DNA of 64,000 bases from Pseudomonas syringae (GTDB lineage: Bacteria > Pseudomonadota > Gammaproteobacteria > Pseudomonadales > Pseudomonadaceae): contig NZ_LGSI01000005.1 of assembly GCF_001698815.1 (NCBI RefSeq), positions 190,306 to 254,305 of the forward strand, in the 5' to 3' direction. The notes beneath the pieces are model-generated. The model was not told the DNA's origin. It saw only the letters and a list, made by a program, of their open reading frames with translations, and made no database searches. Positions 46,809 through 55,745 of this stretch are shown in pieces. The translations under genes were made by a program, and so were the position numbers. How positions within the stretch are numbered: position 1 is the first letter of the stretch; every line of letters starts with the position of its first letter.

Positions 46809-47558
46809 GTGCCGACTCCGCCTGCCATTTCTCCACTGGCCGCCCAGATGGGTGACAGTCCGGCGCCGCTATACGCCCGAGTCAAGCACATGATCGCCCA
46901 GCAGATCCAGAATGGAACCTGGGCGCCGCATCACCGCGTGCCGTCGGAAAGCGAGCTGGTTACCCAACTGGGTTTCAGCCGAATGACCATCAATCGTGCC
47001 TTGCGTGAGCTGACCGCCGAGGGCTTGCTGGTACGGATGCAGGGTGTAGGAACATTCGTCGCAGAACCCAAGAGCCAGTCGGCGCTGTTTGAAGTCCATA
47101 ACATTGCCGACGAAATTGCCGCTCGCGGCCATCGCCACAGTTGCAAAGTGATCCTGCTCAATGAAGAAGCGGCAGGCTCGGAACGCGCCCTGGCCCTGGA
47201 CATGCGTGAAGGCCAACGGGTATTCCATTCGCTGATCGTGCATTTCGAAAACGATCTGCCGGTGCAAATCGAAGATCGTTTCGTCAACGCCCTGGTTGCA
47301 CCGGATTACCTCAAGCAGGATTTCACCCTGCAAACGCCCTACGCCTATCTGTCGCAAGTCGCACCGCTGACCGAAGGCGAGCACGTCGTCGAGGCGATTC
47401 TGGCCGAGCCCGGCGAATGCAAGCTGCTGCAAATCGAGCCGGGCGAGCCTTGCCTGCTGATTCGCCGCCGTACCTGGTCCGGCCGTCAGCCCGTAACGGC
47501 GGCGCGCCTGATTCATCCCGGTTCCCGCCATCGCCTGGAAGGACGTTTCAGCAAATGA
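46809..47558 (+). CDS. hutC: GntR/HutC-family repressor of the hut genes
   Basis: A 249-residue regulator: winged HTH of the GntR class (PLYARVKHMIAQQIQNG, PSESELVTQLGFSRMTINRALRELTAEGLL) and a UTRA effector domain (from about residue 95) that binds urocanate in the family. It represses hutF and the hutU operon, and probably itself. GTG at 46809 is chosen: CAAGGA lies 7 bp upstream, whereas the ATG at 46782 has none and adds 9 residues not seen in the family. Overlaps hutD by four bases. Confidence 0.95.
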   Translation: MPTPPAISPLAAQMGDSPAPLYARVKHMIAQQIQNGTWAPHHRVPSESELVTQLGFSRMTINRALRELTAEGLLVRMQGVGTFVAEPKSQSALFEVHNIADEIAARGHRHSCKVILLNEEAAGSERALALDMREGQRVFHSLIVHFENDLPVQIEDRFVNALVAPDYLKQDFTLQTPYAYLSQVAPLTEGEHVVEAILAEPGECKLLQIEPGEPCLLIRRRTWSGRQPVTAARLIHPGSRHRLEGRFSK

Positions 47559-48148
47559 CTCGACTGACTGTTCTGCGCGCCGCCGATTACCCCCGTATGC
47601 CATGGAAGAACGGCGGTGGCAGTACCGAAGAAATCACCCGCGATGCAGGCGTTGGTCTGGACGCTTTCGGTTGGCGGCTGTCGATTGCCGATATCGAAGA
47701 ATCGGGCGGGTTCTCCGTATTTTCCGGTTATCAGCGCATCATCACCGTGCTGCAAGGCGCGGGCATGACGCTGGATGTGGACGGTGCGCTGACCGAGCCG
47801 CTGATCCCCGGCGATCCGTTTGCCTTCAGTGGCGACAGCCAGGTCAGCTGCAATCTGCTTGATGGACCGATTCGCGACTTCAATCTGATCTACGCTCCCC
47901 AGCGCTACCGCGCCAGCCTGAAGTGGATCGATGTCCTGCAACCCCAACGCTTGTTCACGTCGGCGCACACGCTGCTGCTGTTCAGCATCGCCCAGCAAAT
48001 GGCCGCGAACCTGGGTGAACATCCGCCACAATTGCTAGAAAAGCATGATTGCCTGCAATTGGACAACGAAACCGGCGCGCTGCAGGAAGTGGTGCTCTAC
48101 GCGCCCAAGGCCAGCCGCTGCTGTTTGATTGAGCTAAACAAGATCTGA
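47555..48148 (+). CDS. hutD: HutD, histidine utilisation governor protein
   Basis: A 197-residue cupin-fold protein (MPWKNGGGSTEEITRDA, then FGWRLSIADIEESGGFSVFSGYQRIITVL). In P. fluorescens SBW25 HutD limits the upper level of hut expression, possibly by binding formylglutamate or a related intermediate. ATG 47555 overlaps the hutC stop, so both are translated together. A REPIN follows. Confidence 0.93.
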   Translation: MTRLTVLRAADYPRMPWKNGGGSTEEITRDAGVGLDAFGWRLSIADIEESGGFSVFSGYQRIITVLQGAGMTLDVDGALTEPLIPGDPFAFSGDSQVSCNLLDGPIRDFNLIYAPQRYRASLKWIDVLQPQRLFTSAHTLLLFSIAQQMAANLGEHPPQLLEKHDCLQLDNETGALQEVVLYAPKASRCCLIELNKI

Positions 48149-48165
48149 ATTCTCTACGCGCATTC

Positions 48166-48257
48166 CGTAGGACCGGACTTGTCCGGGAAAGCGTCGGGTA
48201 TGCCGAGGAAATCTTCAGCGTTCACACCGGCCTGTTCGGGGACAAGTCCCCTCCTAC
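48166..48257. repeat. REPIN, GGACCGGACTTGTCCGG type
   Basis: Left arm GTAGGACCGGACTTGTCCGG and a degenerate right arm (GGGGACAAGTCCCCTCCTAC). Marks the boundary between hutD and the inserted nhaA block. Confidence 0.8.
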
Positions 48258-48357
48258 CGGTTGTATGACTCTGACGCGATAATTCACGTGGCTAGGCGCT
48301 TTGTCATGAATCACCTGTGATAACTTGGCTGACTTTTTCAGGGAGCCACGACCGCCA

Positions 48358-49545
48358 ATGACGACGATGAATAACAACAATAAAGAAACCCCTCGCGCCA
48401 TCGCCATTCTTGCCAGCTTCCTGGCTTCCGAGTCTGCGGGCGGCATTGTGTTGATGGGCGCGGCGCTGGCAGCGTTGATCGTCGCCAACTCAGGCTTGGC
48501 AGCGGGCTATTTTTCGATATTGCACAGCGTCTGGCTCGGCCTTTCAGTGGAGTTGTGGATCAACGACGGGCTGATGGCGATCTTCTTTCTGATGGTCGGC
48601 CTGGAAATCAAACGCGAAGTGCTGGCGGGCGGCCTCGCCACCTGGGGGCAACGCGCTCTGCCCGGTTTTGCGGCAGCGGGCGGCATGCTGGTGCCGGCGC
48701 TGATCTACATCGCCATCAACTGGGGCAACCCGGAAACCATGAGCGGCTGGGCGATCCCGGCGGCCACCGACATCGCTTTTGCCCTGGGCGTGCTGTCCTT
48801 GCTCGGCAAGCGCGTGCCAACGTCCCTGAAAGTGTTCCTCGCCGCACTGGCAATTCTCGATGACCTGGGCGCTGTGACCATCATTGCCTTCTTCTACAGT
48901 TCCGGCCTGAACCTGCCGATGCTGCTGGCTTCATTCGTGACGCTGGGCGTGTTGATCGCCATGAACCGCCTGAACGTGCGTCGCCTGCTGCCGTATTTGC
49001 TGCTGGGCTTGCTGTTGTGGTTCTTCGTCCTGCAATCGGGGGTTCACGCCACGTTGGCCGGTGTCGCGCTGGCGCTGTGTATTCCGCTGGGCAAACCCGA
49101 AGAAGAAGCGCGCTCGCCGCTGCTATTTCTCGAAGAAAAGATGCATTACTGGGTGGCGTTCGCCATCGTACCGATTTTCGGCTTTGCCAATGCTGGCGTA
49201 TCGCTGTCCGGGATATCCCTGCAAAACCTGATCGATCCGGTGCCGCTGGGCGTCGCCCTTGGCCTGTTCGTCGGCAAACAGATCGGCGTGTTCCTCGCGG
49301 CCGTACTGGCAATACGCGCAGGGCTTGCGGTGTTACCCGAAGGCAGCAACTGGGTGCAGCTCTATGGCGTAGCGATTTTGTGCGGCATCGGTTTCACCAT
49401 GAGCTTGTTCATCGGCAACCTCGCATTTCCGGGTTCGGCGCATCTGGTGGACGAAGTGAAAGTCGGCGTGCTGATGGGTTCGGGACTGGCGGCGATTGTC
49501 GGGGTGATCCTGCTGCGCAGCCGCGCGAGCACAGGCCAGAAATAA
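48358..49545 (+). CDS. nhaA: Na+/H+ antiporter NhaA
   Basis: A 395-residue inner-membrane antiporter with about 12 helices. The functional residues of the family are kept: TDIAF with D138, and the paired aspartates D168-D169 in [12 protein letters not shown] 48358 (CAGGGAG upstream, somewhat far); an alternative ATG is at 48367. It has no role in histidine use and sits in an insert between hutD and hutU. It may help with sodium or pH stress. Confidence 0.96.
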   Translation: MTTMNNNNKETPRAIAILASFLASESAGGIVLMGAALAALIVANSGLAAGYFSILHSVWLGLSVELWINDGLMAIFFLMVGLEIKREVLAGGLATWGQRALPGFAAAGGMLVPALIYIAINWGNPETMSGWAIPAATDIAFALGVLSLLGKRVPTSLKVFLAALAILDDLGAVTIIAFFYSSGLNLPMLLASFVTLGVLIAMNRLNVRRLLPYLLLGLLLWFFVLQSGVHATLAGVALALCIPLGKPEEEARSPLLFLEEKMHYWVAFAIVPIFGFANAGVSLSGISLQNLIDPVPLGVALGLFVGKQIGVFLAAVLAIRAGLAVLPEGSNWVQLYGVAILCGIGFTMSLFIGNLAFPGSAHLVDEVKVGVLMGSGLAAIVGVILLRSRASTGQK

Positions 49546-49563
49546 ATTTTCAAATCACTGCAT

Positions 49564-49632
49564 CCAGATTGTTTTCTCGCGGGTAGTACAGATAAGCAGC
49601 CAATCGGGCTGCCAAGCGAATAAACAATCTGG
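49564..49632 (+). promoter_or_regulatory. Long hairpin over the DUF3455 leader
   Basis: CCAGATTGTTT (49564-49574) pairs perfectly with AAACAATCTGG (49622-49632). After a 2x2 internal loop, TCGC (49577) pairs with GCGA (49616), and inside is a second hairpin GCAGCC / GGCTGC (49596-49612). The outer arm includes the start of the ribosome site CTGGAG (49629-49634), so the fold would hide part of it. Confidence 0.65.
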
Positions 49633-49642
49633 AGATACCTGC

Positions 49643-50176
49643 ATGAACGCAAAACGCTTGCTCTGCCTGTCCGGTGCCGCATTGGCCTTCACTTGCCTGG
49701 CACCTGCCGCCTTCGCTCAAAGCAATCTGCCGGAAACCGTTCGTGTGCCGGACGGCCACAAAATCAGCCTTGAAACCACCGGCGTCGGCGAGATCACTTA
49801 CGAGTGCCGCGCCAAAGCCAATATGCCCGACGAAATGGAATGGGCGTTTGTCGGCCCCAAAGCCGCGCTCAACGATCGCAGCGGCAAGCAGGTCGGCACT
49901 TACTTCGGCCCGCCTGCCACCTGGGAAGCCAAAGACGGCTCGAAAGTGACCGGCACGCAATTGGCTGTAGCGCCCGCTGGCGCTGGCAACATTCCGTATC
50001 AATTGGTCAAGGCCAATCCGGCTGAAGGCAAAGGCGCCATGCACGGCGTTGCGTACATCCAGCGTGTCGCTATCAAAGGTGGCGTAGCGCCCGCAACTGC
50101 TTGCGCAGCGAGTAATAAAGGCGCGAAGGAAGTGGTGAAATACCAGGCCGATTACATCTTCTGGGCCGCCAAATAA
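49643..50176 (+). CDS. Secreted DUF3455 protein
   Basis: A 177-residue exported protein: signal KRLLCLSGAALAFTCLAPAAFA, then a beta-rich DUF3455 domain (VPDGHKISLETTGVGEITYECR, YFGPPATWEAKDGSKVTG, two cysteines that may pair). Function unknown; the family often lies beside ECF sigma genes, as here. A long RNA hairpin precedes it. Confidence 0.86.
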   Translation: MNAKRLLCLSGAALAFTCLAPAAFAQSNLPETVRVPDGHKISLETTGVGEITYECRAKANMPDEMEWAFVGPKAALNDRSGKQVGTYFGPPATWEAKDGSKVTGTQLAVAPAGAGNIPYQLVKANPAEGKGAMHGVAYIQRVAIKGGVAPATACAASNKGAKEVVKYQADYIFWAAK

Positions 50177-50281
50177 CCCAAACAATCCAAATGAGTGCTG
50201 CGCAGGAACTGGGCTATGCTCCTGCGCGGGCGCTCTGGCTAACAGGCCGGGGCACTGGTGCTCTGCGGATGGCGTATCGAC

Positions 50282-50845
50282 TTGTCTTCACACGAATCCC
50301 TCTTTGATTACGAAGCCACTCTGGATGCTTGCGCGCGCGGCGAGCGGCAGGCGCTTGAGCGGCTTTATGCGCAGGAAAGCGCCCGACTGCTGGGCGTGGC
50401 GCAACGACTGGTGCGCGACAGCGCCTTGGCGCAAGACATCGTGCATGACGCGTTCATCAAGATCTGGACCCGAGCGGCAAGCTTCGACGCAAGCAAAGGC
50501 TCGGCCCGTGGCTGGATCTTCAGCATCACCCGCAACCTGGCTTTGAATGCGATCCGCGACAACGCCCGTGAAGTTCAGGACGATGGCGATGAGCAAACCC
50601 TTGAAGCCCAGGCGACTCTGGAAGGCTGGAACCAGACCGTGGACAGCTTCGATTGGCGAGTCAATCCGGGACGTATCGAGTTCTGCCTGGAACAACTGGA
50701 ACCGGTGCGCCGCAATTGCGTGTTCCACGCGTATGTCGACGGCTATTCGCATCAGGAAATCGCCCAAAAAATCGGCGCGCCGCTGGGCACGGTCAAGGCC
50801 TGGATCAAGCGCAGCCTCACGGCCTTACGGGAGTGCATCGGATGA
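50282..50845 (+). CDS. ECF-type RNA polymerase sigma factor
   Basis: A 187-residue sigma-70 family protein with regions 2 and 4 only. Region 2: ALERLYAQESARLLGVAQRLVRD and AQDIVHDAFIKIWTRAASFD; region 4: LEQLEPVRRNCVFHAYVDGYSHQEIAQKIGAPLGTVKAWIKRSL. The TTG at 50282 gives the usual family N-terminus; a GTG at 50258 would add eight residues. It overlaps the anti-sigma gene by four bases. The target promoters are unknown; control of the adjacent DUF3455 gene is a reasonable guess. Confidence 0.88.
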   Translation: MSSHESLFDYEATLDACARGERQALERLYAQESARLLGVAQRLVRDSALAQDIVHDAFIKIWTRAASFDASKGSARGWIFSITRNLALNAIRDNAREVQDDGDEQTLEAQATLEGWNQTVDSFDWRVNPGRIEFCLEQLEPVRRNCVFHAYVDGYSHQEIAQKIGAPLGTVKAWIKRSLTALRECIG

Positions 50846-51564
50846 GCAACAAACCGGGCAATGATCCCCACGAACCGATTGAAGAATTGGCCGGCGAATA
50901 CGTCTTGGGCACCTTGTCCGCCGAGCGCCGCCAGGAAGTGCAGCGCCGCCTGCCTGATGAACCGGCGTTGCGCGCTGCCGTCGAAGCGTGGGAAGAACGC
51001 CTGCTGCCGCTGACGAACCTGGCCGAACCGGTAACTCCGCCGCCACGGCTTTGGGCGCGCATCGAGCGCAGCGTCAATGAGCTGATCGCGCCTATCGAAG
51101 CGCCTCGTCGCGAGATTGTGCGTTGGTGGCAAAGCCTGTCGATCTGGCGCGGGCTGGCCGGTGCTGGCCTTGCGGCATCATTGGTGCTGGGCCTGACGCT
51201 GCTGATGCGTCCAGCTATTAATGCGCCTTCTTATCTGGTGGTGCTTGTTGCCCCACAGGACAAAGCGCCCGGCTGGGTGATTCAGGCCAGTAACAGCCAG
51301 GAGATCCAGTTGATACCGCTCAGCGTTACCGAAGTCCCGGCTGACAAGGCGCTGGAGTTCTGGACCAAGGCCGATGGCTGGCAAGGTCCGGTTTCCCTTG
51401 GCCTGGTCAAGCCCGGCCAGACGCTGCATGTGCCGCTGGATAAATTGCCACCGCTGCAACCCAACCAGCTGTTCGAGTTGACTCTGGAAAAATCCACCGG
51501 CTCACCCATCGGCAAACCCACCGGCCCGATTCAATTCATTGGCCGCGCGGTAAAAGTCATCTGA
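50842..51564 (+). CDS. Membrane anti-sigma factor (RskA-like)
   Basis: A 240-residue anti-sigma factor. An N-terminal zinc-free sigma-binding domain (EELAGEYVLGTLSAERRQEVQRRL) is followed by one membrane helix (LAGAGLAASLVLGLTLLM, about 108-125) and a periplasmic RskA-type C-terminal domain (YLVVLVAPQDKAPGWVIQ, LEFWTKADGWQGPVSLG). It holds the upstream ECF sigma at the membrane until a signal arrives; the start overlaps the sigma stop. Confidence 0.9.
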   Translation: MSNKPGNDPHEPIEELAGEYVLGTLSAERRQEVQRRLPDEPALRAAVEAWEERLLPLTNLAEPVTPPPRLWARIERSVNELIAPIEAPRREIVRWWQSLSIWRGLAGAGLAASLVLGLTLLMRPAINAPSYLVVLVAPQDKAPGWVIQASNSQEIQLIPLSVTEVPADKALEFWTKADGWQGPVSLGLVKPGQTLHVPLDKLPPLQPNQLFELTLEKSTGSPIGKPTGPIQFIGRAVKVI

Positions 51565-51740
51565 TAAAAGTGCGCCCCGTTTTGTTACCGAACGCCCCGA
51601 AACGAGGCAAAACGTCGCTTCAGTAACATCCCGCCGACCTCTCCGTGTACCTCCTCGCCAAATCAACGACTCGTTAACAAGCCCGAAATACGGGCGTTTA
51701 CGCGGATTTTTGTGGCCCGCTAAACGACTGCCACAAGAAT

Positions 51741-51756
51741 TGGTCCTTCAATTGCA
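51741..51756 (+). promoter_or_regulatory. Sigma-54 promoter for hutU
   Basis: TGGTCCTTCAATTGCA has the invariant GG and GC at correct spacing and a full TTGCA -12 box. hut operons in P. putida and P. fluorescens are known to use sigma-54. The predicted start near 51766 falls inside the HutC operator. Confidence 0.72.
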
Positions 51757-51760
51757 TATG

Positions 51761-51774
51761 CTTGTATGTACAAG
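51761..51774. promoter_or_regulatory. HutC operator at hutU
   Basis: CTTGTATGTACAAG, two 6-bp arms about a TG centre. It agrees with the operator described for P. putida hutU. Confidence 0.88.
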
Positions 51775-51893
51775 TAAAGCCAAGTACATCGAATGACCCC
51801 TGCTACAGTCAAACGATGCTTGCGCCGCACTTACCCCAATTGCCCGCTCGCCGTCTGATGGCGGGGCTGGATTGATCGCTGAGGAGTTCGTTC

Positions 51894-53579
51894 GTGACCG
51901 AGAATAACCAACACTGGACCCGCTACCGTGACGTCGAAGTACGTGCTGCCCGTGGCACCCAGCTCACTGCCAAAAGCTGGATGACTGAAGCACCGCTGCG
52001 CATGTTGATGAACAACCTCGACCCTGAAGTCGCCGAGAACCCCAAGGAATTGGTGGTTTATGGCGGCATCGGTCGCGCCGCGCGCAATTGGGAATGCTAC
52101 GACAAGATCGTCGAAAGCCTGACCCACCTGAATGACGACGAGACCTTGCTGATTCAATCCGGCAAACCCGTCGGCGTGTTCAAGACCCACAGCAACGCGC
52201 CCCGTGTGCTGATCGCAAACTCCAATCTGGTGCCGCACTGGGCCAGCTGGGAACACTTCAACGAACTGGATGCCAAGGGCCTGGCGATGTATGGCCAGAT
52301 GACCGCCGGCAGCTGGATCTACATCGGCAGCCAGGGCATCGTGCAAGGCACTTACGAAACCTTCGTCGAGGCCGGTCGCCAGCATTACAACGGCAGCCTC
52401 AAGGGCAAATGGGTGCTGACCGCAGGTCTGGGCGGCATGGGCGGGGCGCAACCGCTGGCCGCAGGCATGGCCGGCGCCAGCTCGCTGAACATCGAATGCC
52501 AGCAGAGCCGCATCGACTTCCGCCTCAAGACCCGTTACGTCGACGAGCAAGCCGTGGACCTGGACGACGCCCTCGCGCGCATCGCCAAATACACCGCTGA
52601 AGGCAAAGCGATCTCCATCGCGCTGTGTGGCAACGCCGCCGAAATCCTCCCGGAAATGGTCCGTCGCGGCGTGCGGCCGGACATGGTCACCGACCAGACC
52701 AGCGCCCACGACCCGCTCAATGGTTATCTGCCTAAAGGCTGGAGCTGGGACGAGTACCGCGCCCGCTCACTGACCGAACCGGCCGCCGTGGTGAAAGCCG
52801 CCAAGCAATCCATGGCGATACACGTCGAAGCCATGCTCGCGTTCCAGAAAATGGGCATTCCGACCTTCGACTACGGCAACAACATCCGTCAGATGGCCAA
52901 GGAAGAAGGCGTGGAAAACGCCTTCGACTTCCCGGGTTTTGTTCCCGCTTATATTCGTCCGTTGTTCTGCCGTGGTGTAGGACCGTTCCGTTGGGCGGCA
53001 CTGTCCGGCGACCCGGAAGATATCTACAAGACCGACGCCAAGGTCAAGGAGCTGATCCCGGATGACGCTCATCTGCACAACTGGCTGAACATGGCCCGCG
53101 AGCGCATTGCGTTTCAGGGGCTGCCGGCGCGGATTTGCTGGGTTGGTCTGGGCCAGCGCGCCATGCTCGGTCTGGCTTTCAACGAAATGGTACGCAGCGG
53201 CGAGTTGTCGGCTCCAGTCGTCATCGGCCGCGACCATCTGGACTCCGGCTCGGTCGCCAGCCCGAACCGTGAAACCGAATCCATGCAGGACGGCTCTGAT
53301 GCAGTGTCCGATTGGCCGCTGCTCAACGCTCTGCTCAATACCGCGAGCGGCGCGACCTGGGTTTCTCTGCACCACGGCGGCGGCGTCGGCATGGGTTTCT
53401 CCCAGCATTCGGGCATGGTCATCGTTTGCGACGGCACCGACGAAGCCGCCGAACGCATCGCCCGCGTTCTGCATAACGACCCGGCGACAGGCGTGATGCG
53501 TCACGCCGATGCGGGTTATCAGATCGCCATTGATTGCGCCAACGAGAAGGGCTTGAACCTGCCGATGATTGGCAGCTAA
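51894..53579 (+). CDS. hutU: Urocanate hydratase
   Basis: A 561-residue NAD+-dependent enzyme that turns urocanate into imidazolonepropionate, the second step of histidine breakdown. NAD-binding block [17 protein letters not shown], active-site cysteine C415 in ICWVGLGQR (C410 in P. putida) and the family end [23 protein letters not shown]. The start is GTG 51894 with GAGGAG upstream. First gene of the + hut operon under the sigma-54/HutC promoter. Confidence 0.98.
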   Translation: MTENNQHWTRYRDVEVRAARGTQLTAKSWMTEAPLRMLMNNLDPEVAENPKELVVYGGIGRAARNWECYDKIVESLTHLNDDETLLIQSGKPVGVFKTHSNAPRVLIANSNLVPHWASWEHFNELDAKGLAMYGQMTAGSWIYIGSQGIVQGTYETFVEAGRQHYNGSLKGKWVLTAGLGGMGGAQPLAAGMAGASSLNIECQQSRIDFRLKTRYVDEQAVDLDDALARIAKYTAEGKAISIALCGNAAEILPEMVRRGVRPDMVTDQTSAHDPLNGYLPKGWSWDEYRARSLTEPAAVVKAAKQSMAIHVEAMLAFQKMGIPTFDYGNNIRQMAKEEGVENAFDFPGFVPAYIRPLFCRGVGPFRWAALSGDPEDIYKTDAKVKELIPDDAHLHNWLNMARERIAFQGLPARICWVGLGQRAMLGLAFNEMVRSGELSAPVVIGRDHLDSGSVASPNRETESMQDGSDAVSDWPLLNALLNTASGATWVSLHHGGGVGMGFSQHSGMVIVCDGTDEAAERIARVLHNDPATGVMRHADAGYQIAIDCANEKGLNLPMIGS

Positions 53580-53592
53580 TCCAAACAGATGC

Positions 53593-53649
53593 CCGTAGGA
53601 CCGGCTTCAGCCGGGAGGGTTGCTCTCCCGGCTGAAGCCGGTCCTACGG
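53593..53649. repeat. Short REPIN, GGACCGGCTTCAGCCGG type
   Basis: CCGTAGGACCGGCTTCAGCC and its near-perfect complement with only a few bases between, so the whole unit can form one long hairpin between hutU and hutX. Confidence 0.92.
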
Positions 53650-53769
53650 ATACATTCGATGTTTGATATGAGCCAGTAACACCAGCAGGGACACAACGCT
53701 CAGGACCATCAAGTGTCCAAGCGTCAGGCCGGATGCCTGTTTTTGATCGGAAACTGCCAAACCCATTTC
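53644..53769 (-). CDS. Doubtful small membrane peptide
   Basis: A frame of about 41 residues opposite the hutU-hutX gap with one hydrophobic segment (LTLGHLMVLSVVSLLVLLAHI). Its stop lies in the REPIN, and AGGA sits only 2 bp before the ATG. No family recognised. Confidence 0.2.
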   Translation of the reverse strand, partial: EMGLAVSDQKQASGLTLGHLMVLSVVSLLVLLAHIKHRMYP

Positions 53770-53788
53770 CTGACTCGGAGCTTCAATA

Positions 53789-54757
53789 ATGAAAATGAAC
53801 AAGGCCCTGCTTTCCACGACGCTTTGCCTGGGAATGCTCACCGCCGCCGGTGCAAGTCAGGCAGCTGGCTGGTGCGAGTCCGGCAAGCCGGTGAAGTTCG
53901 CCGGTCTGAACTGGGAAAGCGCGATGCTGCTGACCGACGTGCTGCAGGTTGTCCTGAACAAGGGCTACGGCTGTGAAGTCGACAGCCTGCCGGGCAATTC
54001 CATCACCATGGAAAACGCCTTGAGCACCAATGACATTCAGGTGTTCGCCGAGGAATGGGTAGGTCGCAGCGAAGTCTGGAACAAGGCCGAGAAAGCCGGG
54101 AAAGTCGTGGGTGTCGGTTCGCCGGTCAAAGGCGCTATCGAAGGCTGGTACGTGCCGCGCTATGTGATCGAAGGCGATGCCAAGCGCAAGCTGGAAGCCA
54201 AGGCGCCGAACCTCAAGTCGATCAGCGATCTGGCCCAGTATGCGACTCTGTTCAAGGATGCCGAAGAACCTGACAAGGGCCGCTTCTACAACTGCCCGGC
54301 CGGCTGGACCTGCGAGCTGGAAAACTCCGAAATGCTCAAGAGCTACGGCCTGGAAAGCAAGTACACAAACTTCCGCCCAGGCACCGGTCCGGCGCTGGAT
54401 GCAGCGATTCTGTCCAGCTACAAACGTGGCGAGCCGATCCTGACTTACTACTGGTCCCCAACGCCGTTGATGGGTCAGGTGGACATGGTTCGTCTCGAAG
54501 AAAAAGCCGGCGTGAACAAGACCATCGACATCAAGGTCGGCCTGTCCAAAGCCTTCCACGAACAGGCACCGGAACTGGTGGCGGTGATGGAAAAGGTCAA
54601 CATCCCTATCGACCTGCTCAACCAGAACCTGGCACGCATGACCAAGGATCGCATCGAGTCGCCGAAGCTGGCGAAGATCTTCCTCAAGGAACATCCTGAA
54701 ATCTGGCACGCCTGGGTCAGCGAAGACGCGGCCAAGAAGGTTGATGCTTCGTTGTAA
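53789..54757 (+). CDS. hutX: Histidine ABC transporter, substrate-binding protein
   Basis: A 322-residue periplasmic binding protein of the glycine betaine/proline (OpuAC) class: signal KALLSTTLCLGMLTAAGASQA, then GLNWESAMLLTDVLQVVLNKGYGCEV. Its place between hutU and hutW-hutV identifies it as HutX, which binds histidine in related bacteria; betaine or proline as extra ligands cannot be excluded. Four cysteines may form disulfides in the periplasm. Confidence 0.88.
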   Translation: MKMNKALLSTTLCLGMLTAAGASQAAGWCESGKPVKFAGLNWESAMLLTDVLQVVLNKGYGCEVDSLPGNSITMENALSTNDIQVFAEEWVGRSEVWNKAEKAGKVVGVGSPVKGAIEGWYVPRYVIEGDAKRKLEAKAPNLKSISDLAQYATLFKDAEEPDKGRFYNCPAGWTCELENSEMLKSYGLESKYTNFRPGTGPALDAAILSSYKRGEPILTYYWSPTPLMGQVDMVRLEEKAGVNKTIDIKVGLSKAFHEQAPELVAVMEKVNIPIDLLNQNLARMTKDRIESPKLAKIFLKEHPEIWHAWVSEDAAKKVDASL

Positions 54758-54768
54758 GGGCAACGCTC

Positions 54769-54859
54769 CGTAGGACCGGCTTCAGCCGGGAGGGCGGCAG
54801 AACTGACGAAAAGATCGCAGTGAATGTACCTGCGTCCTCCCGGCTAAAGCCGGTCCCAC
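54769..54859. repeat. REPIN, GGACCGGCTTCAGCCGG type
   Basis: GTAGGACCGGCTTCAGCC arm and right arm CTCCCGGCTAAAGCCGGTCC in the hutX-hutW gap. It may set the common drop in transcript level after a binding-protein gene. Confidence 0.9.
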
Positions 54860-54893
54860 AGATCAACCGCACTCCAGTTCAGAGACCACCTTT

Positions 54894-55745
54894 ATGTTCC
54901 CCGAAAGCTTTACGTTCTCCATCGCCAACTGGGTCAATGACTGGGTCGACACGCTGGTCACCAATTATGGCGACGTGTTCCGGCACATTTCCGACACGCT
55001 GCTGTGGGCCATCGTGCGCCTCGAAGGTTTGCTGCGCATCGCGCCATGGTGGGTGTTGCTCGCCATCGTCGGCGGCATTGCCTGGCACGCGACGCGCAAA
55101 TTGACCACCACTGCCGTGATCGTCGGCCTGCTGTTTCTGGTGGGCGCGGTCGGGTTGTGGGACAAACTCATGCAGACCCTGGCGCTGATGCTGGTTGCCA
55201 CGTTGATTTCGGTGGTCATCGGCATTCCGTTGGGCATCCTGTCGGCACGCAGCAATCGCCTGCGTTCGATCCTCATGCCGCTGCTGGACATCATGCAGAC
55301 CATGCCCAGCTTCGTGTACCTGATCCCGGTCCTGATGCTGTTCGGCCTGGGCAAGGTTCCGGCGATTTTCGCCACCGTGATCTACGCCGCGCCGCCGCTG
55401 ATTCGCCTGACGGATCTGGGCATTCGGCAGGTTGATGGCGAAGTGATGGAAGCGATCAACGCGTTCGGTGCCAATCGCTGGCAGCAACTGTTTGGCGTGC
55501 AACTGCCGCTGGCCCTGCCGAGCATCATGGCCGGGATTAACCAGACGACGATGATGGCGCTGTCGATGGTGGTTATCGCTTCAATGATCGGCGCTCGCGG
55601 ACTGGGCGAAGACGTACTGGTAGGGATTCAGACACTCAACGTCGGGCGCGGGCTGGAAGCCGGTCTGGCCATCGTGATTCTCGCGGTGGTGATCGACCGC
55701 ATCACTCAGGCCTATGGCCGCCCACGGCATGAGGCGAACAAATGA
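54894..55745 (+). CDS. hutW: Histidine ABC transporter, permease
   Basis: A 283-residue inner-membrane protein with about six helices and the permease EAA-type loop (VDGEVMEAINAFGANRWQQLFGVQLPLALPSIMAGI). OpuAB-like. Forms the channel with HutV. Its stop overlaps the hutV start. Confidence 0.9.
   Translation: MFPESFTFSIANWVNDWVDTLVTNYGDVFRHISDTLLWAIVRLEGLLRIAPWWVLLAIVGGIAWHATRKLTTTAVIVGLLFLVGAVGLWDKLMQTLALMLVATLISVVIGIPLGILSARSNRLRSILMPLLDIMQTMPSFVYLIPVLMLFGLGKVPAIFATVIYAAPPLIRLTDLGIRQVDGEVMEAINAFGANRWQQLFGVQLPLALPSIMAGINQTTMMALSMVVIASMIGARGLGEDVLVGIQTLNVGRGLEAGLAIVILAVVIDRITQAYGRPRHEANK

Larger units (their letters stand above)
51565..51893 (+). promoter_or_regulatory. hutU operon control region
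   Basis: The 329-bp gap between the anti-sigma gene and hutU has no gene. It holds a GCCCG-AAATA-CGGGC repeat (51681-51695), the sigma-54 site, the HutC operator, and a ribosome site GAGGAG near 51881. Activator sites for CbrB or NtrC are expected upstream from SBW25 work but cannot be placed. Confidence 0.7.

Noticed and set aside
50205..50240. GGAACT as an ECF -35 box before the sigma gene
   Set aside because: No convincing -10 element follows at 16-17 bp.
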